DNA of 64,000 nt from positions 1 to 64,000 of the forward strand of contig NZ_JAYSDK010000013.1 in assembly GCF_041914405.1 (NCBI RefSeq), read 5' to 3'. The notes under the pieces were generated by a model. The model was not told the DNA's origin. It did not search any database and saw only the letters and a program-made list of their open reading frames with translations. This document shows, piece after piece, positions 34,542 to 44,591 of this stretch. Positions within the stretch are counted from its first letter, which is position 1. Each line of letters starts with the position of its first letter. The translations under genes were made by a program, and so were the position numbers. The stretch is from Zoogloea sp041914405. GTDB taxonomy: Bacteria > Pseudomonadota > Gammaproteobacteria > Burkholderiales > Rhodocyclaceae.

Positions 34542-35294
34542 ATGTCTGTCACTATGCGTCAAATGCTCGAAGCGGGCGTCCACTTTGGTCACCAAACCCG
34601 TTTCTGGAACCCGAAGATGGCCCCGTTCATCTTCGGTCAGCGCAACAAGATCCACATCGTCAACCTCGAGAAGACCCTCGTCAAGTACAACGAGGCGATG
34701 GATTTCGTGCGCAAGCTGGCTGCCAACCGCGGCAACATCCTGTTTGTCGGCACCAAGCGTCAGGCTCGTGAAATCGTTGCCGAAGAGGCTCGTCGCGCCG
34801 GCATGCCTTACGTGGATGAGCGTTGGCTTGGTGGCATGCTGACCAACTTCAAGACGGTCAAGGTTTCCATCAAGCGCCTGAAGGACATGGAAGCGATGGT
34901 TGAAGACGGCTCCGTCGAGCGTCTGTCCAAGAAGGAAGCCCTGCTGGCCTCCCGCGAGCTCGAGAAGCTCCAGAAGAGCCTGGGCGGCATCAAGGATCTG
35001 GGCGGCCTGCCGGACGCGCTGTTCGTCATCGACGTCGGCTACCACAAGATCGCCATCACCGAAGCCAACAAGCTGGGCATTCCGGTTGTGGCCGTGGTTG
35101 ATACCAACCACACGCCCGAAGGCGTTGATTTCGTGATCCCGGGTAACGACGACTCCTCCCGTGCGATCCGTCTGTACGCCCGTGGCGTTGCCGATGCGGT
35201 CCTCGAAGGCAAGAACCAGGTCATTCAGGAAATCGTGGCTGCCGGCTCCGACGACTTCGTTGAAGTGGAAGACGGCGCTGAAGAGCAGGCCTGA
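34542..35294 (+). CDS. rpsB: 30S ribosomal protein S2
   Basis: A 250-residue protein starting MSVTMRQMLEAGVHFGHQTRFWNP, a typical S2, which joins the head-body junction of the 30S late in assembly and helps bind S1. Ribosome-binding site GGAG at 34532-34535. It leads the long co-directional run toward lpx genes. The acidic C-terminus (SDDFVEVEDGAEEQA) is normal for the family. Confidence 0.98.
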   Translation: MSVTMRQMLEAGVHFGHQTRFWNPKMAPFIFGQRNKIHIVNLEKTLVKYNEAMDFVRKLAANRGNILFVGTKRQAREIVAEEARRAGMPYVDERWLGGMLTNFKTVKVSIKRLKDMEAMVEDGSVERLSKKEALLASRELEKLQKSLGGIKDLGGLPDALFVIDVGYHKIAITEANKLGIPVVAVVDTNHTPEGVDFVIPGNDDSSRAIRLYARGVADAVLEGKNQVIQEIVAAGSDDFVEVEDGAEEQA

Positions 35295-35333
35295 TTTTCG
35301 TCGAATCCGATCAAATAGTTATTAGGAGCAAGC

Positions 35334-36230
35334 ATGGCGGAAATCACCGCAAGCATGGTCAAGGAACTGCGCGAGAAGACCGACGCGCCGATGATGGAGT
35401 GCAAGAAGGCCCTCGCCGAAGCTGCTGGCGACATGGACAAGGCCGAAGAGATCCTGCGCGTCAAGCTGGGTAATAAGGCCTCCAAGGCTGCCGCCCGCGT
35501 GACCGCTGAGGGCATCGTCGGTGTGTACATCTCTGGCGACGCCAAGCTGGGTGCCATCGTCGAAGTTAACTGTGAGACCGACTTCGTCGCCAAGAATGAC
35601 GATTTCCTGGCTCTGACCAAGAACCTCGCCGAACTGGTTGCCACCAAGAATCCGGCCGATGTGGAAGCTCTCTCCGCGCTCGAGATCAATGGTCTGAGCG
35701 TCGAGGAAACTCGCAAGGCATTGGTCGGTAAGATCGGCGAGAACATGACGATTCGTCGTTTCTCCCGCATCGACGCCAAGGGCGCTGTGGCCAGCTACAT
35801 CCACGGTGGTTCGAAGATCGGCGTGCTGATCGATCTGGTTGGTGGTGATGAGGCCCTGGCGAAGGATATCGCCATGCACATCGCTGCTTCCAAGCCGAAG
35901 TCCCTGGACGCATCCGGCGTGCCCGCCGAGCTGCTGGACGTCGAGCGTCGCATCGCCATCGAGAAGGCCCGTGAAGCTGGCAAGCCGGAAGCAATGCTCG
36001 AGAAGATTGCCGAAGGCACCGTCCAGAAGTTCCTGAAGGACGTCACGCTGCTGGATCAGGTCTTCGTGAAGGCTGAGGACGGCAAGCAGACCATCGCTCA
36101 GCTGCTGAAGGCGAAGGGCGCTTCTGTCGCCGGCTTCACCCTGTACATCGTTGGTGAAGGCATCGAGAAGAAGGTTACCGACTTCGCTGCTGAAGTGGCT
36201 GCCCAGGCTGCCGCTGCTGCCCAGAAGTAA
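35334..36230 (+). CDS. tsf: Elongation factor Ts
   Basis: A 298-residue guanine-nucleotide exchange factor for EF-Tu. The N-terminal UBA-like domain (about 1-55), the conserved TDFVAKN motif (about residue 80) that contacts EF-Tu, the core and the coiled-coil region are visible. Strong ribosome-binding site AGGAG. It follows rpsB after 39 bases in the conserved rpsB-tsf pair. Confidence 0.98.
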   Translation: MAEITASMVKELREKTDAPMMECKKALAEAAGDMDKAEEILRVKLGNKASKAAARVTAEGIVGVYISGDAKLGAIVEVNCETDFVAKNDDFLALTKNLAELVATKNPADVEALSALEINGLSVEETRKALVGKIGENMTIRRFSRIDAKGAVASYIHGGSKIGVLIDLVGGDEALAKDIAMHIAASKPKSLDASGVPAELLDVERRIAIEKAREAGKPEAMLEKIAEGTVQKFLKDVTLLDQVFVKAEDGKQTIAQLLKAKGASVAGFTLYIVGEGIEKKVTDFAAEVAAQAAAAAQK

Positions 36231-36246
36231 GAAAGGTGACTAGACG

Positions 36247-36963
36247 ATGAGCCAGCCCGCTTACAAGCGCATTCTCCTCAAGCTTTCCGGTGAAGCCCTG
36301 ATGGGTGATGATGCTTATGGCATCAACCAGGAGGTGGTGACCCGGATAGTCAGCGATGTCGTAGAGGTTACGCGCATCGGTGTGGAGGTCGGAATTGTGA
36401 TTGGCGGCGGGAACATCTTCCGTGGAATGGCGGGCGCCGCGACCGGCATGGATCGCGCGACCGCCGACTACATGGGGATGCTGGCTACCGTCATGAACGC
36501 AATGGCCCTCGGTGACGCTTTCCGCGCCGCCGGGGTCAATGCCCGGGTTCAATCCGCGCTGCGTATCGACCAGGTGGTCGAGCCGTATATCCGCGGAAAG
36601 GCAATCCGCTACCTCGAAGAGGGGCGGGTGGTCATCTTTGGTGCTGGCACGGGCAATCCGTTCTTTACCACCGACACGGCTGCCGCATTGCGTGGCTCCG
36701 AGATCGGTGCGGATATCGTCCTCAAGGCCACCAAGGTTGATGGAATCTACACGGCAGATCCCAAGAAGGATCCTTCCGCGACCCGCTTCCACAAGATTTC
36801 GTTCGATGAAGCGATTACGCGTAATCTCGCGGTGATGGATGCAACGGCGTTCGCGCTGTGCCGTGACCAGCGCTTGCCGATCAATGTCTTCAGTCTTTTT
36901 AAGAGCGGTGCGCTGAAGCGCGTTGTGCTTGGTGAAGACGAAGGTACGCTGGTTTATTGCTGA
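36247..36963 (+). CDS. pyrH: Uridylate kinase
   Basis: A 238-residue hexameric UMP kinase of the amino-acid-kinase fold, converting UMP to UDP. It starts MSQPAYKRILLKLSGEALMG, with glycine-rich GGGNIFRGM and the ATP-site region GTGNPFFTTD. The bacterial enzyme is GTP-activated and UTP-inhibited. It lies 16 bases after tsf and 10 bases before frr. Confidence 0.97.
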   Translation: MSQPAYKRILLKLSGEALMGDDAYGINQEVVTRIVSDVVEVTRIGVEVGIVIGGGNIFRGMAGAATGMDRATADYMGMLATVMNAMALGDAFRAAGVNARVQSALRIDQVVEPYIRGKAIRYLEEGRVVIFGAGTGNPFFTTDTAAALRGSEIGADIVLKATKVDGIYTADPKKDPSATRFHKISFDEAITRNLAVMDATAFALCRDQRLPINVFSLFKSGALKRVVLGEDEGTLVYC

Positions 36964-36973
36964 GGAAGATGTG

Positions 36974-37531
36974 ATGGTTCCGGAGCTGAAGAAAACTACC
37001 GAGCTCAAGATGCAGAAGTCCATCGATGCGCTCAAGCAGGATCTCGCCAAGGTGCGGACCGGCCGGGCTCACGTGGGTATTCTGGATCATGTGATGGTTG
37101 AATATTATGGCAACCCCGTGCCTGTCAATCAGGTTGCCAATGTCACGCTGATTGATGCCCGCACGATCGGTGTGCAGCCGTGGGAGAAGCCGATGGTTGC
37201 CAAGGTGGAGAAGGCAATTCGTGACTCCGACCTCGGTCTCAATCCGGCGTCCCAGGGTGAGATCATCCGCGTGCCGATGCCGCCGCTGACCGAAGAGCGC
37301 CGCAAGGAACTGATCAAGGTCATCAAGCACGAGGGCGAAGGTGCCAAGGTTGCGGTGCGCAACCTGCGTCGTGATGCCAACGCTTCGCTGAAGGATGCGG
37401 TCAAGGCAAAGACCATTTCCGAGGACGACGAGCGTCGTGCTCAGGACGATGTTCAGAAGCTGACCGATAAGGCGATTGTCGAGATCGACAAGTTGCTTGC
37501 CCAGAAAGAACAAGAACTGATGCAGATCTGA
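36974..37531 (+). CDS. frr: Ribosome recycling factor
   Basis: A 185-residue protein that with EF-G splits post-termination ribosomes. It is the family length exactly when started at ATG 36974 (MVPELKKTTELKMQKSI); an adjacent GTG three bases upstream is too close to the GAGGAAG ribosome-binding site. The two-domain L shape is predicted by a long three-helix bundle interrupted by a small beta-domain (about 30-105). Confidence 0.97.
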   Translation: MVPELKKTTELKMQKSIDALKQDLAKVRTGRAHVGILDHVMVEYYGNPVPVNQVANVTLIDARTIGVQPWEKPMVAKVEKAIRDSDLGLNPASQGEIIRVPMPPLTEERRKELIKVIKHEGEGAKVAVRNLRRDANASLKDAVKAKTISEDDERRAQDDVQKLTDKAIVEIDKLLAQKEQELMQI

Positions 37532-37575
37532 CCCTTGAGGTCGGATTTTTCCGCTCTCCTTCAGACGGACAGATC

Positions 37576-38364
37576 ATGGTGCGATTGCCCTTTCTCAGCT
37601 CCACGCGGGGCGTACCCGAGGCTGCGAAGATTCCGCGGCATATCGCCATCATCATGGACGGTAACGGGCGTTGGGCGCGCAAGCGCCTGATGCCGCGGGT
37701 GGCCGGCCACGCCAAGGGCGTCGATGCCCTCAGGGAGGTGATCCGCACCTGCCTGGATCGTGGCGTCGAATACCTCACTGTTTTTGCGTTCAGTTCCGAG
37801 AACTGGCGTCGTCCGAAGGACGAGGTTTCCTTTTTGATGCAGTTGTTCGTGAAGTCGCTCAGGCTGGAGATCGAGCGTATTCACCGGAACAACATGCGTC
37901 TGCATGTCGTAGGTGACTTGGCGCGTTTCGATCAAGCCCTGATCGACTTGATCCGTGAGTCTGAGGCGCTGACGGCAGGCAATACCGGCATGCACTTGAC
38001 CATCTGCGCAAACTACGGTGGGCGCTGGGATGTCATGCAGGCTGTCGAAAAGATGCTGGCCGCTTCACCCGGTGTGACGGGCGGGTTCGCCGAGGAAGAC
38101 CTAGCGCCGCATTTGGCGCTGAGCTTCTGTCCGGAGCCGGATCTGTTCATCCGCACCGGAGGCGAGCAGCGCATCAGCAACTTCATGCTTTGGCAGTTGG
38201 CGTACTCCGAGCTCTATTTCACCGACAAGCTCTGGCCCGAATTCGGAGAGGCCGCGCTTGACGAGGCAATCCTGTCCTACCAGCAGCGAGAGCGCCGTTT
38301 TGGGCGTACCAGCGAGCAGCTTGTGTCCGGTGAGCCGGACTCTTCCGCCTCTGGCCATGCTTAA
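37576..38364 (+). CDS. uppS: Undecaprenyl diphosphate synthase
   Basis: A 262-residue cis-prenyltransferase that builds C55-PP, the lipid carrier for peptidoglycan and LPS, from FPP and IPP. Signature HIAIIMDGNGRWARKR holds the catalytic Asp; the later region ICANYGGRWD and FIRTGGEQRISNF is conserved. It overlaps cdsA by eight bases. Confidence 0.97.
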   Translation: MVRLPFLSSTRGVPEAAKIPRHIAIIMDGNGRWARKRLMPRVAGHAKGVDALREVIRTCLDRGVEYLTVFAFSSENWRRPKDEVSFLMQLFVKSLRLEIERIHRNNMRLHVVGDLARFDQALIDLIRESEALTAGNTGMHLTICANYGGRWDVMQAVEKMLAASPGVTGGFAEEDLAPHLALSFCPEPDLFIRTGGEQRISNFMLWQLAYSELYFTDKLWPEFGEAALDEAILSYQQRERRFGRTSEQLVSGEPDSSASGHA

Positions 38365-39178
38365 AGCGCGGGTCATCACCGCGCTGGTCCTGCTTGCAGG
38401 CTTGCTGTCGGCTCTCTTTCTGCTGCCAGCCGTCGGCTGGCTTGTTTTTTCCTCCCTGATCTGTGCGCTCGCTGCGACCGAGTGGGCTTCTATGCTGGGT
38501 TTCTCGGCTGTAATGCGGCGTTTGTACGCGCTGCTGCTGGGTGGGTTGTGCCTTGCAATGGGGCTGGTGGCCGGTCTTCACAAAGACGCGATGATCGCTC
38601 CATTTGCCGTGGGGCCGGTCTATGCAGTTAGTGCCATCTTTTGGTTGTTGTGCGTGCCGTTCTGGCTGCGGGCCAAATGGCGTTTGCCGGAGAGTGCTGC
38701 GGCGCCGTTGATTGGCTTGGTGCTGCTTCTTCCGCCCAGTCTGGCCATTGCGCATCTCCGTTTGCTGAGTCCGTGGCTGCTCCTAGGTGTCATGGGGGCG
38801 GTGTGGCTCGCCGATATTGCCGCTTACTTTGTTGGGCGTGCTTTCGGCCGTCGCAAGCTGGCGCCGTCGATCAGTCCGGCAAAAAGCTGGGAGGGGGCTT
38901 GTGGCGCGATGCTCGCAGTCACGCTGTATGGACTCGCCTGCATTTCCTATTGGGGGTCACTCAAGGGGTTTGCTCTGTTGCCCGTGGCCCTGCTGTTGCT
39001 AGGTTTTACTGGGCTCAGCATCATTGGTGACCTGTTCGAATCCCTGGTCAAGCGCCAGGCTGGCGTGAAGGACAGTGGGACCTTGCTGCCTGGTCACGGC
39101 GGTGTTCTCGACCGGATCGACAGCCTCACGTCCACTCTGCCGGTTGTGGCGCTGATTGCCCTGTGGATGGCACGATAA
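38357..39178 (+). CDS. cdsA: Phosphatidate cytidylyltransferase
   Basis: A 273-residue multi-spanning membrane enzyme making CDP-diacylglycerol from phosphatidate and CTP, the precursor of all phospholipids. The C-terminal CTP-transferase signature is seen in SIIGDLFESLVKRQAGVKDS followed by LPGHGGVLDRIDS. I start at ATG 38357 (MLKARVITALVLL), which overlaps the end of uppS, because earlier starts would sit inside uppS. Confidence 0.96.
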   Translation: MLKARVITALVLLAGLLSALFLLPAVGWLVFSSLICALAATEWASMLGFSAVMRRLYALLLGGLCLAMGLVAGLHKDAMIAPFAVGPVYAVSAIFWLLCVPFWLRAKWRLPESAAAPLIGLVLLLPPSLAIAHLRLLSPWLLLGVMGAVWLADIAAYFVGRAFGRRKLAPSISPAKSWEGACGAMLAVTLYGLACISYWGSLKGFALLPVALLLLGFTGLSIIGDLFESLVKRQAGVKDSGTLLPGHGGVLDRIDSLTSTLPVVALIALWMAR

Positions 39179-39180
39179 TC

Positions 39181-40374
39181 ATGATTCAAGGGAAAAAGCT
39201 CATTACGGTGTTGGGGGCGACGGGCTCCATTGGCGTCAGCACGCTGGACGTGGTCGCACGGCATCCCGATCGTTATGCGGTCTTTGCGCTGACGGCTCAT
39301 CGCCAGGTCGACAAGCTGTTCACCCAGTGTCTCGCTCATCACCCGGCCTATGCGGTGGTGGCGAGCGCAGACGATGCTGCACGGCTGCAGGCAATGCTGG
39401 AGCGGGCAGGGTGCTGCACTGAAGTCTTGTCGGGCAGTCAGGCGCTTGTGGATGTCGCATCTGCGCCAGAGGTCGACATGGTCATGGCGGCCATTGTCGG
39501 TGCGGCCGGCTTGCCGCCGGCGCTTGCAGCTGCGCGCAGTGGGAAACGGATTCTGTTGGCCAACAAGGAGGCCCTGGTGATGTCCGGGGCACTCTTCATG
39601 CAAGAGGTCGTCGCAGGGGGGGCAAGCCTGCTGCCCATCGACAGCGAGCACAACGCAATCTTCCAGGGCTTGCCGGCAGGGTTTGAGCGCGGCTTGGGTG
39701 GCAGCGGTGTGACCCGCATTCTGCTAACCGCTTCCGGTGGCCCCTTCCTTAACAAACCCATAGACGAGCTGGCTGCGGTAACCCCGGAGATGGCCTGCGC
39801 CCATCCGAACTGGGTCATGGGACGGAAGATCTCCGTCGATTCCGCGACGATGATGAACAAAGGGCTGGAGGTCATAGAGGCCTACTGGCTGTTCGGCGCT
39901 CCGGCTGAGCAGATCGAGGTCGTGATCCACCCTCAGAGCGTGATCCACTCGCTGGTCGCCTATGCCGATGGCTCGGTGTTGGCCCAGCTGGGCAATCCGG
40001 ACATGCGCACCCCGATTGCTCATGCGATGGCATATCCGGAGCGGATCGACTCGGGCGTCAAGCCGCTGGATCTGTTCGAGATCGGGCGCCTGGATTTCCA
40101 GCGGCCGGATTTCGAGCGATTTCCCTGTTTGGGGCATGCCTATCGTGTTCTCCGCGAGGGAGGCATCGCCCCGGCTGTGCTGAACGCCGCCAACGAGGTA
40201 GCGGTGGCGAGTTTCTTGGATGGCCGGCTTGGCTTCGATCGTATTTCCGACATCATTTCTGCGACTCTCGATGCAATCGAGCGCAGGGAGGCGGACTCCC
40301 TGGACGTCGTTCTGGATGCGGACCGTCGTGCCCGAGAATGCGCCTCGGGATTTGTGGAGCGGGCGTCGCGCTGA
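39181..40374 (+). CDS. dxr: 1-deoxy-D-xylulose 5-phosphate reductoisomerase
   Basis: A 397-residue NADPH enzyme (IspC), the committed step of the MEP isoprenoid pathway. The Rossmann motif VLGATGSIGVSTLDVV, NKEALVMSG and the catalytic-loop/metal region (DSEHNAIFQ) are intact. The ATG at 39181 is chosen over a GTG 18 bases upstream, because it starts right before the Rossmann fold and after the cdsA stop. It is placed with uppS and cdsA, linking isoprenoid and lipid precursor supply. Confidence 0.97.
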   Translation: MIQGKKLITVLGATGSIGVSTLDVVARHPDRYAVFALTAHRQVDKLFTQCLAHHPAYAVVASADDAARLQAMLERAGCCTEVLSGSQALVDVASAPEVDMVMAAIVGAAGLPPALAAARSGKRILLANKEALVMSGALFMQEVVAGGASLLPIDSEHNAIFQGLPAGFERGLGGSGVTRILLTASGGPFLNKPIDELAAVTPEMACAHPNWVMGRKISVDSATMMNKGLEVIEAYWLFGAPAEQIEVVIHPQSVIHSLVAYADGSVLAQLGNPDMRTPIAHAMAYPERIDSGVKPLDLFEIGRLDFQRPDFERFPCLGHAYRVLREGGIAPAVLNAANEVAVASFLDGRLGFDRISDIISATLDAIERREADSLDVVLDADRRARECASGFVERASR

Positions 40375-40380
40375 TCCGCC

Positions 40381-41745
40381 ATGAGTCTGCTGGATTACCT
40401 CATCCCTTTCGCGCTGGCGCTGGGCATCCTGATCGTTGTACATGAGTTCGGGCACTACATCGTTGCCCGCCTGTGTGGTGTCAAGGTGCTGCGTTTCTCC
40501 CTTGGTTTCGGCAAACCGCTGCTGGTCTGGCGCAGCGGAGGGGATGGTACCGAGTGGGCGTTGTCGGCCTTTCCGCTTGGTGGTTATGTGAAGATGCTGG
40601 ACGAGCGCGAGGCGCCCGTCCCTGGCGACGAGCTTCACCGGGCCTTCAACCGGCAGACGGTCTGGCGTCGCATCGCCATCGTTGCGGCCGGCCCGCTGGC
40701 CAATTTCGTGCTGGCGATTGCCTTGTACTGGGGGCTGTATTCCGGTGGCGTCGAGGAGTTGCGGGCGCGCCTCGGCGTGCCCGTCGCCGCCAGTGCCGCG
40801 GAGCGTTCAGGTTTCATCGATGGCGAGCTGGTGCGGTCGGTGGACGGACATCCTGTGGCGACCTGGCAGGAATTTCGCTGGCAGTTGCTGCAGCACGCCT
40901 TCGAGCGGCGCATCGTCACGGTGGAGACGATCAACGCCCGCGACGAGATTGCGTTCCGTTCCCTTGATCTGGCGGGTGTCCACGTGGATCAGGGCGAGCA
41001 GGATATCAGCGCCCAACTTGGTCTTCGTCTGTATCGTCCCAATGTGCCAGCGGTGCTTGGGGCGTTGAATGCTGGTGGTGCCGCCGAGCGGGCTGGTCTG
41101 AAAAGCGGCGACCGGGTGCTGCGCATCGGGGAAAAGCAGATCACGGGCTGGGCGGATCTCGTCGAGATCGTGCGGGATGCACCCGGCGTTGAACTTGAGG
41201 TCGAGGTCCTGCGGAACGATGTTCCAGCGGTGTTCCGGGTCGTGCCGACGCCTGTCAAGGAGCGGGGGCGAACGATCGGGAGGATCGGTGTTGCGGTGGC
41301 GGATGCGGAGATCCGTCGGGATATGATGTTCACCACCGTGCAATACGATTTCGTCGATGCGTTGGTCAAGGGCGTGGAGCAGACCTGGGATACCGCGGCG
41401 CTGAGTCTGTCGGTGCTGGGGCGCATGATCGTTGGCGAAGTTTCCGTCAAGAACCTCAGTGGGCCAGTAACGATTGCTGATTTTGCGGGCCAGTCGGCGA
41501 AGATGGGATGGGCTCAGTATGTCAAGTTCCTTGCCCTGATCAGCATCAGCCTTGGTGTCTTGAACCTGCTGCCCGTCCCGGTGCTCGATGGTGGGCACTT
41601 GTTGTATTATGTGATCGAGATCATCAAGGGCGGCCCGGTTTCCGAGCGGGTTATGGAAATCGGTCAGCAGATTGGAATGGCTCTGCTGGCGGCGCTAATG
41701 GCTTTTGCCTTCTACAACGACATCAACCGCCTTGTTGCTAGCTGA
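40381..41745 (+). CDS. rseP: Site-2 zinc metalloprotease RseP
   Basis: A 454-residue inner-membrane protease that cuts anti-sigma-E and remnant signal peptides within the membrane. Catalytic HEFGH at residues 21-25 in the first helix, two PDZ domains (about 115-210 and 215-310), and the C-terminal NLLPVPVLDGGH motif that carries the third zinc ligand. It sits directly upstream of bamA, so the envelope-stress protease and the outer-membrane assembly machine are co-expressed. Confidence 0.96.
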   Translation: MSLLDYLIPFALALGILIVVHEFGHYIVARLCGVKVLRFSLGFGKPLLVWRSGGDGTEWALSAFPLGGYVKMLDEREAPVPGDELHRAFNRQTVWRRIAIVAAGPLANFVLAIALYWGLYSGGVEELRARLGVPVAASAAERSGFIDGELVRSVDGHPVATWQEFRWQLLQHAFERRIVTVETINARDEIAFRSLDLAGVHVDQGEQDISAQLGLRLYRPNVPAVLGALNAGGAAERAGLKSGDRVLRIGEKQITGWADLVEIVRDAPGVELEVEVLRNDVPAVFRVVPTPVKERGRTIGRIGVAVADAEIRRDMMFTTVQYDFVDALVKGVEQTWDTAALSLSVLGRMIVGEVSVKNLSGPVTIADFAGQSAKMGWAQYVKFLALISISLGVLNLLPVPVLDGGHLLYYVIEIIKGGPVSERVMEIGQQIGMALLAALMAFAFYNDINRLVAS

Positions 41746-41751
41746 AATCGG

Positions 41752-44043
41752 ATGAATTCCAAGCTTCTTCCCGGGCTGATCGCCGCACTTTTCGTGGCGT
41801 CGCCCGCCTTGGCCTTCGAGCCATTCGTTGTCAAAGATATTCGTGTTGAAGGGATCCAACGGACCGAGGCGGGGACTGTGTTCAGTTACCTGCCCGTCAA
41901 GGTCGGGGAGCGCTTCTCCGACGAAAAGGCCTCCCAGGCCATCAAGGCGTTGTTCGCCACGGGCTTCTTCAAGGATGTCCGCATCGAGGTCGACAAAGAT
42001 GTGATCGTTGTCGTGCTCGACGAACGTCCGGCTATCGCTCAGGTCGATTTCGTCGGCATCAAGGAGTTCGACAAGGACGCGCTGAAGAAGGGCCTCAAGG
42101 AAGTCGGCCTCGCCGAATCGCGTATTTTCGATCGTGCCGTGCTCGAGCGCGCTGAGCAGGAGCTCAAGCGTCAATATCTTTCGAAGGGTTTGTACGGCGT
42201 ACAGATCACGACTACCGTCACCCCGCTTGAACGCAACCGCGTCGGCGTGAATTTCAACGTAGTCGAGGGCGATGCCGCCAAGATTCGTCAGATCAGCGTC
42301 ATCGGCAACCAGGTGTTCAAGGAGAAGGAGCTGTTGGAGCTGTTCTCCCTGACGACGCCGGGCTGGATGACCTGGTATTCGAAGAGCGATCAGTACTCCA
42401 AGCAGAAGCTGTCCGCCGACATCGAGACGCTGCGTTCCTACTATCTGAACCGCGGCTACCTGGACTTCACCGTCGATTCGACCCAGGTGTCGATCACGCC
42501 GGACAAGAAGGACATCTACATCACCCTGAGTATTACCGAAGGGGAGAAGTACACCGTTTCCGACGTCAAGCTGGCGGGCAACATGGTGGTGCCGGAAGAG
42601 GAGCTGCAGAAGCTCGTCAAGCTCAAGGCCGGTGACACCTTTGTACGCGACAACGTAACGGCGACGACCAAGGCGATTACCGACCGGCTCGGTAATGCCG
42701 GCTATGCCTTTGCCAACGTGAATGCGGCGCCTGAGGTGGATAAGGCCAAGCGCACGGTCGCATTCACCGTTTTCGTTGATCCGGGGCGGCGCGTTTATGT
42801 GCGCAAGATCAATTTTGCCGGAAATGCCCGCACCCGTGACGAGGTGATCCGCCGTGAGATGCGCCAGATGGAAGGTGCGTGGTACGACGGCGAAGCCCTC
42901 AATCGCTCCAAGGTGCGCCTGGATCGTCTCGGTTATTTCGATGAAGTGACCATCGAAACGCCGGCTGTACCGGGCTCGACTGACCAGGTGGATGCGAATT
43001 TCACGGTCAAGGAGCGCGCTACCGGTAACCTGATGCTTGGTGCAGGCTTCTCCAGTTCGGAAAAGGTCATCCTATCCGCGTCCATCTCCCAGCAGAACCT
43101 GTTTGGTACGGGTAACGCGATGACGCTGCAGGTGAATACCGGCCGTATCAACAAGACCATCGCGCTGTCCTTCACCAATCCCTACTGGACGATCGACGGT
43201 GTCAGCATCGGCTGGGATCTCTATCAGCGCAATGTGGATCCGACCTCCCTGTCGGTGGCAACCTACAAGAGCTCGTCCATCGGTGCCGGTGTCCGCTTCG
43301 GTTATCCGATCGCCGAAGATGACCGGATTAACTTCGGTCTGGCCGTCGATCAGACCTCGATCAAGGTCTACGACTCCAGCCCATCGCCGTACGTGGGCTT
43401 CGTGAACACCTTTGGCGATACGGCGAAGAGCCTGCTGGCAACGATTGGCTGGTCCCGCGACCGGCGTGATAGCTTCGTGTATCCGACCTCTGGCGTTTAT
43501 CAGCGGGCCTCGGTGGAGATCGCGACGCCGGCCTTCGACATGCGTTACATCCGAGCCAACTACCAGCACCAGTACTGGATTCCGTTCGGTGGCGGGTATG
43601 CCTTGATGCTCAACGGCGATGTCGGCTACGCCCATGGCTATGATGGCAAGGAACTGCCGTTCTACAAGAACTTCTACGCCGGCGGTATCGGGTCTGTGCG
43701 CGGCTATCAGCAGAGCACACTGGGCCCGCACTATACCGACTCGTCGGGTTACGTCCGTGCGCTGGGTGGTAATCGCCGCGTGATCGGCAATGCCGAGTAT
43801 TACTTCCCGATGCCGGGCTCCGGAAAGGACAAGTCGATGCGCCTGTCCTTGTTCGCCGACGTGGGTAATGTGTGGGGCGCCGACGAAAAGGTGCAGGCTT
43901 CGGATTTGCGTTACAGTGCAGGTCTGGCGTTCTCCTGGAGTTCTCCGGTGGGGCCGCTGAAGTTCAGTCTGGGTAACGCGCTAAAGAAAAAAGAAGGCGA
44001 CAAGACGCAGAAATTCCAGTTCCAGCTGGGTACGGTGTTCTGA
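41752..44043 (+). CDS. bamA: Outer-membrane protein assembly factor BamA
   Basis: A 763-residue Omp85 protein that inserts beta-barrels into the outer membrane. It has a signal peptide (cleavage near SPALA-FEP), five POTRA domains (about 22-420) and a 16-strand barrel with the conserved VRGY lid motif in GSVRGYQQS. The C-terminus ends in Phe, as expected for an outer-membrane barrel. It is six bases after rseP and 33 before the chaperone gene. Confidence 0.97.
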   Translation: MNSKLLPGLIAALFVASPALAFEPFVVKDIRVEGIQRTEAGTVFSYLPVKVGERFSDEKASQAIKALFATGFFKDVRIEVDKDVIVVVLDERPAIAQVDFVGIKEFDKDALKKGLKEVGLAESRIFDRAVLERAEQELKRQYLSKGLYGVQITTTVTPLERNRVGVNFNVVEGDAAKIRQISVIGNQVFKEKELLELFSLTTPGWMTWYSKSDQYSKQKLSADIETLRSYYLNRGYLDFTVDSTQVSITPDKKDIYITLSITEGEKYTVSDVKLAGNMVVPEEELQKLVKLKAGDTFVRDNVTATTKAITDRLGNAGYAFANVNAAPEVDKAKRTVAFTVFVDPGRRVYVRKINFAGNARTRDEVIRREMRQMEGAWYDGEALNRSKVRLDRLGYFDEVTIETPAVPGSTDQVDANFTVKERATGNLMLGAGFSSSEKVILSASISQQNLFGTGNAMTLQVNTGRINKTIALSFTNPYWTIDGVSIGWDLYQRNVDPTSLSVATYKSSSIGAGVRFGYPIAEDDRINFGLAVDQTSIKVYDSSPSPYVGFVNTFGDTAKSLLATIGWSRDRRDSFVYPTSGVYQRASVEIATPAFDMRYIRANYQHQYWIPFGGGYALMLNGDVGYAHGYDGKELPFYKNFYAGGIGSVRGYQQSTLGPHYTDSSGYVRALGGNRRVIGNAEYYFPMPGSGKDKSMRLSLFADVGNVWGADEKVQASDLRYSAGLAFSWSSPVGPLKFSLGNALKKKEGDKTQKFQFQLGTVF

Positions 44044-44076
44044 TTGTCGCCGCGTGGCAAGCACATGGAGGTTTGA

Positions 44077-44580
44077 GTGAAAGGTATTGGTTTGTCCGCA
44101 CTGGCGGCAGTCTTGCTCGCTGCTTTCGCGCAGACGGCTGCGGCCGAAGTGAGGGTCGGTTTCGTCAATTCCGATCGCGTCATGAAGGAAGCGACGCCGG
44201 CCAAGAAGGCTCAGCAGAAGCTGGAAAAAGAATTCGAGAAGCGGGATCAGGATCTGCAGCGCATGGCCAAGCAGCTTCAGGGTATGCAGGAAGGCCTTGA
44301 GAAGAATGGCGTGACGATGGCTGAAGGTGATCGTCGCAACAAGGAGCGCGAATTCAACGAGCTCAACCGGGACTTCCAGCGCAAGCAGCGCGAGTTCCGC
44401 GAAGACCTGAACCAGCGCCGTAACGAAGAGCTGGCGGGTGTGCTGGATCGGGCGAACAAGACGATCAAGCAGATCGCCGAAGCCGAAAAGTACGACATCA
44501 TCTTCCAGGAGGCGGTATACGCCAGCCCGCGCATCGACATCACCGACAAGGTGATCAAGGCGCTGAGCGAAGCCAAGTAA
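44077..44580 (+). CDS. skp: Periplasmic chaperone Skp/OmpH
   Basis: A 167-residue protein with a signal peptide (cleavage near QTAAA-EVRV) and a long charged coiled-coil (about 40-130), the tentacles of the Skp trimer that hold unfolded outer-membrane proteins for BamA. The start is GTG at 44077 with GGAGG ribosome-binding site 5-6 bases upstream; no better ATG is available. The bamA-skp-lpxD order is standard. Confidence 0.95.
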   Translation: MKGIGLSALAAVLLAAFAQTAAAEVRVGFVNSDRVMKEATPAKKAQQKLEKEFEKRDQDLQRMAKQLQGMQEGLEKNGVTMAEGDRRNKEREFNELNRDFQRKQREFREDLNQRRNEELAGVLDRANKTIKQIAEAEKYDIIFQEAVYASPRIDITDKVIKALSEAK

Positions 44581-44591
44581 GCAGGCCGCCA